Shown piece after piece: positions 23,938 through 30,981 of a stretch of DNA of 45,929 nt (the first letter of the stretch is position 1; each line of letters opens with the position of its first letter). Source of the stretch: Hyphomicrobiales bacterium (GTDB lineage: Bacteria; Pseudomonadota; Alphaproteobacteria; Rhizobiales; JAJFHB01); assembly GCA_021775615.1 (NCBI GenBank), contig JAJFHL010000341.1, positions 1 to 45,929 of the forward strand, read 5' to 3'. The position numbers and the translations under genes are program-made. The notes beneath the pieces were generated by a model. That model was not told the origin of the DNA. It searched no databases and saw only the letters and a program-made list of their open reading frames with translations.

Positions 23938-25019
23938 CCGCGCCGGTGGTCGAATTGCGTGGCGTGGCGAAAGAGTATGGCGCCGTGGTCGCGGTCGATG
24001 ACATCTCGCTCGAGGTGCAGAAAGGTGAATTCGTCGTCCTGCTTGGGCCCTCGGGAAGCGGCAAGACGACGCTGCTTTCGATGCTTGGCGGATTCACACC
24101 GCCGACCCGCGGGCAGATCCTGATCGAAGGCCGCGATGTGACCGGGAAGGCACCTGCTCAGCGTCCGACAGTCACGGTGTTCCAGGACTATGCTCTGTTT
24201 CCGCACATGACCGTGCGCGACAATGTGGCGTTCGGTCTGGCCATGCGCCGCGTGCCGAAGCCGCAAAGACACGAGCTGGCATATGCCGCAATCACACAGG
24301 TCGGGCTGTCAGACTTCTCCGACCGGCGCATTCATCAGCTTTCCGGCGGTCAGCGCCAGCGTGTTGCGCTGGCGCGCGCCATCGTCATCGAGCCCGCCGT
24401 GCTTTTGCTCGACGAGCCGCTTGGCGCGCTGGATGTCAAAATCCGCCGCCAGATGCAGCATGAACTGCACAGCTTGCAACGCGATCTCCATGCCACGTTC
24501 ATCCATGTCACCCACGACCAGGAAGAGGCGATGAGCCTGGCTGACAGGATCGTTCTGCTCAATGAGGGGCGTATCGAGGACGCCGGCCCGCCGGAGCGCA
24601 TCTACCGCGAGCCGGCCACGGTCTTTGCGGCAACCTTCATGGGCGACACCAACATCGTACGCGGCACGGTCTCGAAGGCCGGAGGCGGTCGTGTTGCGGT
24701 GGAAACGGCAGTCGGCACGCTCGACTGCAAAGGGAGCGGCGAGGCCGGCGAGGCGGTTTGTCTGTCGCTTCGCCCAGAAGCAATCCGCTGCGGCAAGGCA
24801 AACGGCCCCGACAGCGTTCCCTTGGGAACCGGGCGTCTCGGCGACTTCGTGTTCCAGGGCACGTTTCGCCGCTGTCATGCGGTGGCGGGGCCGGATGCGT
24901 CGGTCAGGCTGCAGATGCGTCTGCCGCCGGAGATTGAAATCGAGCCTGAAGCGCAGACGCCGATCTGGATAAGGTCGTCAGACATAGTCGTATTGAAGGA
25001 GGGGCAAAATGACCGTTGA
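23934..25019 (+). CDS. ABC importer ATPase (PotA-type), first of two
   Basis: 361-residue ATPase with Walker A GPSGSGKTT, Q-loop FQDYALFPH, signature LSGGQRQRVALARA, Walker B VLLLDEPLGALD and switch His in THDQEEAM. A C-terminal TOBE-type regulatory domain follows. It overlaps permease 2 by 4 bp (ATGA) and the TetR gene by 11 bp, so all three are coupled. It energises import by the binding protein and two permeases. A second, clearly related ATPase is encoded at 29205. Confidence 0.95.
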   Translation: MTAPVVELRGVAKEYGAVVAVDDISLEVQKGEFVVLLGPSGSGKTTLLSMLGGFTPPTRGQILIEGRDVTGKAPAQRPTVTVFQDYALFPHMTVRDNVAFGLAMRRVPKPQRHELAYAAITQVGLSDFSDRRIHQLSGGQRQRVALARAIVIEPAVLLLDEPLGALDVKIRRQMQHELHSLQRDLHATFIHVTHDQEEAMSLADRIVLLNEGRIEDAGPPERIYREPATVFAATFMGDTNIVRGTVSKAGGGRVAVETAVGTLDCKGSGEAGEAVCLSLRPEAIRCGKANGPDSVPLGTGRLGDFVFQGTFRRCHAVAGPDASVRLQMRLPPEIEIEPEAQTPIWIRSSDIVVLKEGQNDR

Positions 25020-25677
25020 TCACGCCGCGTTGGCCGAAGGTACGGCAGGGGCCGTACAGCAGGCGAAGGCAGGATTGCAGAAGCACAAGGGCGTGCGTTC
25101 GGAGATCGTTCTCGAGGCGGCTCTGGAGCTCTTTTCACGCGAAGAGTACAAGGCGGTCACCGTGCAGCGGATTGCCCGCAGCATCGGCATTACGCACTCG
25201 CTGATCTACTACTACTACAGAAACAAGGAGAACCTGTTTCACTCCGCTCTGGTGCATGCCCTGGACCGGGTGATGGAGGACATCTACCGAATCAAGGCCA
25301 CACACCGCGAGCCGGTCGACCTGATGCGGGCGTATTTTCAAATGAACATCGAACAGGCCGAGGCGCTCAAGCGATTTGTCCGCATCATGTTCGTGAATGC
25401 GCATTCGAACACCACATCATCGCCTGAAATTGTCAGTGAGATCATCAGCGACTTTTACGCCCTCGAAGTGGGCATTCTGGTTGAATCCATTCGCGAAGGC
25501 GTTTCCCAGGGCGTGTTCACCTGTGAGTGGCCGGACACTGCGGCCCGTTTCGTGTCGAAATGCCTCGACGGGATCTATTATGGAGCACTGGTCCGCAAGG
25601 ATACGGACCTCGCGCAGGCCATGCGCGAACTGGAAGACGTCACCTGGACGTTGCTGAACTACAAAAAGGAACAGTAG
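25009..25677 (+). CDS. TetR/AcrR-family regulator, probable repressor of the island
   Basis: 222-residue regulator with an N-terminal TetR helix-turn-helix: EIVLEAALELFSREEYKAVT, then RIARSIGITHSLIYYYYRNKENLF. A helical ligand-binding domain follows. An unusual 25-residue lead (TVDHAALAEGTAGAVQQAK) precedes the HTH. The ATG at 25009 lies inside the ATPase gene's end (11-bp overlap) and follows GGAGGGGCAAA. Being inside the operon it controls suggests autoregulation. The palindromes at 16511 and 20733 are the expected operators; the inducer is probably the imported guanidino compound or a product of it (inference). Confidence 0.9.
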   Translation: MTVDHAALAEGTAGAVQQAKAGLQKHKGVRSEIVLEAALELFSREEYKAVTVQRIARSIGITHSLIYYYYRNKENLFHSALVHALDRVMEDIYRIKATHREPVDLMRAYFQMNIEQAEALKRFVRIMFVNAHSNTTSSPEIVSEIISDFYALEVGILVESIREGVSQGVFTCEWPDTAARFVSKCLDGIYYGALVRKDTDLAQAMRELEDVTWTLLNYKKEQ

Positions 25678-25721
25678 CGGCGCGCCGTTGCCGTCCGATT
25701 TGAAGCCTGGAGGAAGTGAAG

Positions 25722-26663
25722 ATGTGTAAGGTCTGCGGCTGCAGTGACGGAGAAGTCCGTATCGAGGGTGCCATACATGGGCACTCGCATGATCATGGCC
25801 ACGATCACAATCATGACCATGACCATGATCATGAAACCCATGTTCATGATCATCAAAACGGGGACATTCACTTTGGACAGGGCCCGGCGGGAACCCATGT
25901 GGGCGGTGTAAGCCAGTCGCATCTGCTGCAGATCGAGGAGAACATTCTTTCGAAGAATGACGGCTTCGCCCAGACCAACAGGGACAGGCTGGCAGAATTG
26001 GGCGTGGTGGCCCTCAATCTCGTGTCGAGCCCGGGCGCGGGTAAGACGACACTTCTTGTTGAAACCCTGAACCGGCTTAAGCAGGACTTTCCGGTACGGG
26101 TTATCGAGGGAGACCAGGAAAGCGCCAACGATGCCGAGCGGATCCGCGCAACAGGCGTTCCGGCGATCCAGATCAACACCGGCCGCGGCTGTCACCTTGA
26201 CGCCCATATGATCGGTCATGCCATGGAGCAGCTCGATCTCGAGCGAAACAGCATCCTGTTCATCGAGAATATCGGCAACCTTGTCTGCCCGGCCGGATTT
26301 GATCTCGGCGAGGCGTCGAAGGTGGTCATCCTGTCGGTCACCGAGGGCGACGACAAGCCGATCAAGTACCCGGACGCATTTGCCGCCGCCGACCTCATGG
26401 TGATCTCCAAGACCGATCTCCTGCCGCATGTGGATTTCGATGTGGCGGCCTGCATCGAGCACGCCCGGTGCATCAATCCCGACATCGGCACCATCGAGCT
26501 GTCCGCCAAGTCAGGCGCGGGCATGGATGAGTGGACCGCATGGGTGGCGGCGCGCCAGCGCGACGCGCTCGAGGCCGAACGGCGGAGCCTGGAAGCGAGG
26601 CTGGCCGAGATCGCATCGGTGCTCGATGATGATGAGGCGACGGGGACACAGCAGCATGCATGA
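25722..26663 (+). CDS. HypB-like nickel-delivery GTPase
   Basis: 313-residue SIMIBI-class GTPase of the HypB family, which inserts nickel into enzymes with GTP hydrolysis. The N-terminal nickel site CKVCGC is at residues 2-7, with the usual MC start. A His/Asp-rich store at residues 19-50 carries 14 His. The P-loop is SSPGAGKTT (102-110). A Cys-His metal site is in GRGCHLDAH, the ENIGNLVCPAGFDLGE switch is present, and SKTDLLP gives base specificity. The ATG at 25722 has GGAGG upstream. No hydrogenase or urease gene is in the window. It is followed directly by HypA and the ureohydrolase pair, so it is probably a dedicated nickel chaperone, as for the HypB-like helper of guanidine hydrolase GdmH. 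Confidence 0.94.
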   Translation: MCKVCGCSDGEVRIEGAIHGHSHDHGHDHNHDHDHDHETHVHDHQNGDIHFGQGPAGTHVGGVSQSHLLQIEENILSKNDGFAQTNRDRLAELGVVALNLVSSPGAGKTTLLVETLNRLKQDFPVRVIEGDQESANDAERIRATGVPAIQINTGRGCHLDAHMIGHAMEQLDLERNSILFIENIGNLVCPAGFDLGEASKVVILSVTEGDDKPIKYPDAFAAADLMVISKTDLLPHVDFDVAACIEHARCINPDIGTIELSAKSGAGMDEWTAWVAARQRDALEAERRSLEARLAEIASVLDDDEATGTQQHA

Positions 26664-27060
26664 GCTGACGATCGCCAATTCCCTGGTGGAGCTCGCCAGC
26701 GCCCACGCCGCCGACAACAATGCGCTGAGGGTCAAAGCCATCTGCGTCCGCATGGGCGTTTTGTGCGGCATTGGCCGCTCTCTCTATTTCTGTTTCGAGC
26801 CGGCCTCGCGCGGCACGCTTTGCGAAGGCGCGAAATTGCGCATCGAAGAAGTGCCGCTGAGCGTTCGGTGCGAGCATTGCGACGACGTGAAGGTGCCGAA
26901 GGCGCTTTACAACTTCAGATGTCCAGATTGCGGGTATCCGACCTCCAAGGTGGTGAGTGGGCGCGAGATGGAACTGGTCTCGATTGAACTTGAAACAGCG
27001 GAACGTGCGGCGTCGATGCAGGAATGCCCGAATGCCGGGGAGGCGAGGAACGCAATATGA
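26656..27060 (+). CDS. HypA-like nickel metallochaperone
   Basis: 134-residue HypA-family protein. The N-terminal MHE (residues 1-3) is the nickel-binding motif. Four zinc Cys are present as two CxxC pairs: Cys72/75 (RCEHC) and Cys89/92 (FRCPDC). Hydrogenase HypA proteins are usually about 113-118 residues; this one has a roughly 20-residue C-terminal extension containing another Cys (MQECPNAGE). The ATG at 26656 overlaps the HypB stop by 8 bp. Its own stop overlaps the start of ureohydrolase A as ATGA (27057-27060), so chaperone and target are translationally coupled. Delivers nickel with HypB, most likely to the ureohydrolase. Confidence 0.93.
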   Translation: MHELTIANSLVELASAHAADNNALRVKAICVRMGVLCGIGRSLYFCFEPASRGTLCEGAKLRIEEVPLSVRCEHCDDVKVPKALYNFRCPDCGYPTSKVVSGREMELVSIELETAERAASMQECPNAGEARNAI

Positions 27061-28124
27061 ATTCGGAACATGAGACGATCTGGAAGTTTGTGCCGCATCA
27101 GCATCGCGGCCCCGCCGAGCAGTTCGGCGAGGACGATCACATCTATTCGCCCAAACTTCATAACAGTGCCTTCAAGTCGCGCGGTCTTGCGACCTTCATG
27201 GGGGCGCCCTACTGCCCGCCGGATCGCGATGCCATCCGCCAAATGGGCGCCAAGGTGTGTTTCCTGGGCGTGCCCTGGGACCAGGGTCAGATCGTGCGGG
27301 CCGGCACATCGCAGGGCGCCTCTGGCCTGCGCGAGGCGACAACGCAGTACTTCTCGTACATGTTCGAATATGACGTCGACATCCTGACCTTCTTCAACGT
27401 GGTCGATTGCGGCGATGTGCCGACGGTGCCGGGCAACAACGAGAAGTCGCACGAGTATATCTGCAACTACGTGACGGAGTGCCTCGAAGGCGGGGCCAAG
27501 GTCATCATGTGCGGCGGCGACCATTCGCTGCCGATCCCCGGCTCGCGCGCCCTGTCGCGCTTCACCGGAGACGGCAAGATGGGCTATCTGCATGTGGACA
27601 GCCATCTCGACGCCGCTCCGGACTGGGCCGGCAATGCCATCACAAACTGCTCCGGCCCGCCACGGGCCCTCGAACTGCCGAATGTCTCGGCTGAGAACAT
27701 GGCGCATCTCGGTTCACGCAACAGCCTCAACCCGAAGGACTGGTACGACTTCTTCGTCGATAACGAGATTCCGGTCGTCACCATGCACCAGATCGTCGAG
27801 CGCGGGCTTGACGCCTGTGCGCGGGACGTGTTCGAGCGCTGCAAGGATGGCGCCGATACGCTGTACTTCTCATGGGACACAGACAGCATCGACATTGCCT
27901 GCATGCCCGGATCGACCTCGCCGGAGTGCTACGGATTGAAGGGGCGCGAGGCCATTCAGTTCGCCCGCATCGCAGGTGAATATGGCTGCGATGTTCTCGA
28001 GGTTGTCGAGCTCGCCCCCTATTTCGACGTCAGTCAGATGAGCATCAAGATGGCTGCCAACATGATCTACCACTACCTGGGCAGCCGGGCGAAGACCCTG
28101 CGCGACCAGGGCCTGGAACCATAA
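27057..28124 (+). CDS. Ureohydrolase subunit A (catalytic), probable Ni-dependent guanidino hydrolase
   Basis: 355-residue arginase-superfamily protein with a full dinuclear metal site: His156 (CGGDHS), Asp181, His183 and Asp185 (VDSHLD, where agmatinases have DAHxD), Asp274 and Asp276 (SWDTDSID). The late acid Glu318 is in VVELAPYFD. It is longer than ordinary agmatinases (about 305-320) because of a roughly 65-residue N-terminal extension before AKVCFLGVPWDQG, a trait shared with GdmH-like guanidine hydrolases. It overlaps HypA by 4 bp and is followed 31 bp later by a second ureohydrolase. Family knowledge: GdmH and metformin hydrolase are nickel enzymes needing HypA/B-like helpers. Inferred reaction: guanidino compound plus water to urea plus amine or ammonia. 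The substrate is not readable from sequence. Confidence 0.9.
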   Translation: MNSEHETIWKFVPHQHRGPAEQFGEDDHIYSPKLHNSAFKSRGLATFMGAPYCPPDRDAIRQMGAKVCFLGVPWDQGQIVRAGTSQGASGLREATTQYFSYMFEYDVDILTFFNVVDCGDVPTVPGNNEKSHEYICNYVTECLEGGAKVIMCGGDHSLPIPGSRALSRFTGDGKMGYLHVDSHLDAAPDWAGNAITNCSGPPRALELPNVSAENMAHLGSRNSLNPKDWYDFFVDNEIPVVTMHQIVERGLDACARDVFERCKDGADTLYFSWDTDSIDIACMPGSTSPECYGLKGREAIQFARIAGEYGCDVLEVVELAPYFDVSQMSIKMAANMIYHYLGSRAKTLRDQGLEP

Positions 28125-28155
28125 TCAAAGACGCGCGGACGAAGGAAAAAGACCA

Positions 28156-29193
28156 ATGAACCCAGCCAAAGCCTATGCTCACCTGTTCTCGCCTCTCGGC
28201 GGCGATGCGGGCGACAATTACCGCGCCCCCGGGGTGCTCACGTTCCTGCGGGCGCCGCATGTCGGGCTCAAAGCGGCGGACCTGAAGGAAAGCGGCGCGC
28301 AGTACGCCTTTCTCGGCGTGCCCTTCGACGAGGGCAATGTCGGCAAGCCCGGCTCGGAGGACGGTCCGCGCGAGTTTCGGCTCGCGACCCAGGAGTACTT
28401 TCCATACTGGTTCGAATACGACGTCGATCTGAACGGCACATCGGTCGATTGCGGCGACGTATCGATGCCGAAGGTCAGCCCCGACGTTGCCCGCGACCGC
28501 ATCTACAAGGCGGTGCGCGAGGTGCTGTCCGCCGGGCTCGTGCCGATCATCTGCGGCGGCGACCGTTCGATCTCGATCGCAGCGACCAAGGCGCTTTCCG
28601 ACCATATCGGCGAGGCCAAGATGGGGTACCTGCATTTCGGTGCCCATCTCGACATGGCAGACAGCTGGGCCGGCGAGAAAAACCTCTCGACATGCGCCCT
28701 GGCGCGCATCTCCGAGCTGCCCAACCTTTCGGCGGACAACATCGCTCATATCGGCGCCCGCAATTCCATGAACCCGAAGGATTACATCGATCTCGCCAAG
28801 GAACGGAATATCCGGTTCCATTCGATGTTCGAGTTCCTTGATCGCGGCATGAACGAGGTCGCGGGCGAGGCGCTGGACCGGGTCTGGAATGGCACGGACG
28901 CGCAGTATGTGAGCTTCAACTTCAATGTGATGGACGCCTCCGCGGCGCCTGGCGTCACGGCGACCGAGCCCGGCGGCATCGAGGCGCGGGAAATCATGCA
29001 TATCGCCGAAATGATCGCCAAGCGAGGCCAGGTGAGCGTGCTTGACGTGACTGAGCTGTGTCCGGTGTTCGATGTTTCAGGAACCGCGGCGCGCCTTGCC
29101 GTCTGTGTGATCATGCGCATCATGGCCGCACTGGCGAAGGAGCGTGGCGATACCATCGACACGAGTATCCGGCGTGCGGATCTCATGGGCTGA
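28156..29193 (+). CDS. Ureohydrolase subunit B, metal ligands lost (pseudoenzyme partner)
   Basis: 345-residue arginase-superfamily protein, collinear with subunit A. Shared segments include YFPYWFEYDVD against YFSYMFEYDVD, SVDCGDV against VVDCGDV, and IAHIGARNSMNPKDY against MAHLGSRNSLNPKDW. Four of six metal ligands are replaced: His to Arg137 (CGGDRS), Asp to Gly162 (FGAHLD), and both Asp of DxD to Asn255 and Asn257 (SFNFNVMD). His164 and Asp166 remain. Loss at exactly these sites with the fold kept intact argues for a structural subunit, not decay. The known parallel is metformin hydrolase, a heteromer of one active and one inactive ureohydrolase. The ATG at 28156 has GAAGGAAAAAG upstream. 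Confidence 0.9.
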   Translation: MNPAKAYAHLFSPLGGDAGDNYRAPGVLTFLRAPHVGLKAADLKESGAQYAFLGVPFDEGNVGKPGSEDGPREFRLATQEYFPYWFEYDVDLNGTSVDCGDVSMPKVSPDVARDRIYKAVREVLSAGLVPIICGGDRSISIAATKALSDHIGEAKMGYLHFGAHLDMADSWAGEKNLSTCALARISELPNLSADNIAHIGARNSMNPKDYIDLAKERNIRFHSMFEFLDRGMNEVAGEALDRVWNGTDAQYVSFNFNVMDASAAPGVTATEPGGIEAREIMHIAEMIAKRGQVSVLDVTELCPVFDVSGTAARLAVCVIMRIMAALAKERGDTIDTSIRRADLMG

Positions 29194-29204
29194 CGGTACC
29201 GATC

Positions 29205-30314
29205 GTGAGCGAACCATCGGTCATTGTCGAAAACGTCCTGCACAGGTTTGGATCGTTCACCGCGCTTGACCGTGTTTCTCTTGAAATCGAGAAGGGGGAA
29301 TTCGTTGTCCTTCTGGGGCCGTCGGGCAGCGGCAAGACCACCTTGCTCTCGATCCTCGGAGGTTTCATTGAACCAAGCGAGGGCAGGGTGCTGATCGAAG
29401 GTCGCGACATGACGGCGGTGCCGGCGGCGGCGCGGCCGACAATCACGGTGTTTCAGGACTACGCGCTGTTTCCGCACAAGTCGGTCAGCGACAATGTCGG
29501 CTTCGGCCTCGACATGCGGAAGGTGCCGCGCCGCAAACGCGACGCAAGGATCGCTGAAATGCTCGACATGGTCGGGCTTGGCGATGCCGGATCGCGCAAG
29601 CCCCATGAACTGTCGGGTGGACAGCGCCAGCGCATTGCCCTGGCGCGTGCGCTTGCGGTCGAGCCCTCGGTTCTGTTGCTGGACGAGCCGCTTGGCGCGC
29701 TGGACCTCAAGCTGCGGCGGCAGATGCAAGATGAACTCAAGGAGATACAAAGACGGATCGGAACGACGTTCATCCATGTGACGCACGACCAGGAGGAGGC
29801 AATGGCGATTGCCGACAAGGTGGTGGTGATGGATCATGGAAAAATTGAGGACAAGGGTGTTCCCGAGCGGGTCTATCTGCGGCCACGCAGTGTTTTTGCC
29901 GCAACGTTCATGGGCGATACCAACCTGATCGAGGCACAGGTGACGGCATGCGGGGACGATTCTGTTTCGGTGACGTGCGATCTTGGCGATTTTGATCTGC
30001 CCTTCGATGCGTCGGTTTCGAAGGTGCCGCCGGCAGGTGAAGCGGTCATCCTGTCGGTCAGGCCCGAACACCTGACGATCGAGCGGTCGGGGAGCGATGA
30101 CATCTCGTTTGGCGACGTTCGTGTCGACGAGGTCGGATTCGTCGGCACCCATCATCAGTGCTGGACGGTGCACGAGGTCGTGCCGTCATTCACACCGCTG
30201 GTTCATCTCCTGGATGGTGAGGAACTGGCCGTCGACGCAGCCACGCCATTATTCGCGAGCCCCCGGAACATTCTGGTGTTCCGGGCCGGCGGGCATGACG
30301 GTAAGAAGGGATGA
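29205..30314 (+). CDS. Second PotA-type ABC ATPase
   Basis: 369-residue ATPase with Walker A GPSGSGKTT, Q-loop FQDYALFPH, signature LSGGQRQRIALARA, Walker B VLLLDEPLGALD and a C-terminal TOBE-type domain. I start at the GTG at 29205 (VSEPSVIVENV), 11 bp after the subunit B stop; no good ribosome binding site is visible, so coupling is likely. No extra permeases accompany it. It is alignable with the ATPase at 23934 over most of its length, suggesting that both serve the same permease pair as a heterodimer, or that it serves permeases elsewhere. The C-terminal regulatory parts differ most. Confidence 0.9.
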   Translation: MSEPSVIVENVLHRFGSFTALDRVSLEIEKGEFVVLLGPSGSGKTTLLSILGGFIEPSEGRVLIEGRDMTAVPAAARPTITVFQDYALFPHKSVSDNVGFGLDMRKVPRRKRDARIAEMLDMVGLGDAGSRKPHELSGGQRQRIALARALAVEPSVLLLDEPLGALDLKLRRQMQDELKEIQRRIGTTFIHVTHDQEEAMAIADKVVVMDHGKIEDKGVPERVYLRPRSVFAATFMGDTNLIEAQVTACGDDSVSVTCDLGDFDLPFDASVSKVPPAGEAVILSVRPEHLTIERSGSDDISFGDVRVDEVGFVGTHHQCWTVHEVVPSFTPLVHLLDGEELAVDAATPLFASPRNILVFRAGGHDGKKG

Positions 30315-30460
30315 TGCCGGGCGCCGCGGTTGCCGCGTAGGCCGGCTGTCGTTCGGTGCCGGCGAGGGCGGTTGCGCCAGATCAATTCCGCTGCGAACGA
30401 GGATCGGCTATAATCGAGAATTGTCGAGTGCAGTCGACCGAGTGGAGTGGGAGAGGGCTG

Positions 30461-30838
30461 ATGCTGAAACGTGGTTTCAAGGACATGCTTGCAGAGGCAA
30501 ACGCCGCGATCGAGACGGTTTCGGTTCAGGATCTGCCGTATCACCTGGACGATCCGGAAGTCGTGCTGCTTGACGTTCGTGAAACGGTCGAGCGCGAACG
30601 CGACGGGGACATCCCGCGGTCGATCCATGCTTCGCGGGGATTGTTGGAGTTCCATGCCGATCCCGACAGCCCGGTGCACAATCCAGCGCTTCACATCGAT
30701 GGGCGCATCATAATCTATTGCGGAACCGGTGGCCGCTCCGCCCTGGCAGCAAAAACGCTGCTCGACATGGGCTATAAGGACGTCGCTTCGCTGGCCGGCG
30801 GCTTTGCAGCCTGGAAGACGGCCAACGACGGCGCCTGA
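30461..30838 (+). CDS. Rhodanese-domain protein
   Basis: 125-residue single rhodanese domain with the catalytic loop Cys in IIYCGTGGRSAL and the DVRE start motif (VVLLDVRETVERERDGDIP), expected to bind or transfer sulfane sulfur in the cytoplasm. The ATG at 30461 has GGGAGAGGG upstream. A TATAAT at 30409-30414, about 50 nt before the start, may be a separate -10 element, though no good -35 precedes it, so it may be either the last gene of the island or independent. Role in the island unclear. Confidence 0.85.
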   Translation: MLKRGFKDMLAEANAAIETVSVQDLPYHLDDPEVVLLDVRETVERERDGDIPRSIHASRGLLEFHADPDSPVHNPALHIDGRIIIYCGTGGRSALAAKTLLDMGYKDVASLAGGFAAWKTANDGA

Positions 30839-30981
30839 CCGTTTGATGCGATTGGCACGTCTGGTCTCAGTGGTCTCAATCAACTCTCAAACGCTTCCGT
30901 ATGAAGATGAATAGGTCTAGTTTTGCATGCTATGGGCAGTGCAATGTTCGGCCCGTGCCGGGCAGGCAAAGGGTCTGACGA

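Noticed and set aside
20957-25019. Calling the importer a spermidine/putrescine system (potDBCA)
   Set aside because: The proteins are of that ABC family, but the operon encodes guanidino-hydrolysis genes and substrate specificity in this family cannot be read reliably from sequence.
25722-27060. HypB/HypA as part of [NiFe]-hydrogenase or urease maturation
   Set aside because: No hydrogenase or urease structural gene, nor hypC-F or ureD-G, appears in the window, and the genes are coupled directly to a ureohydrolase.
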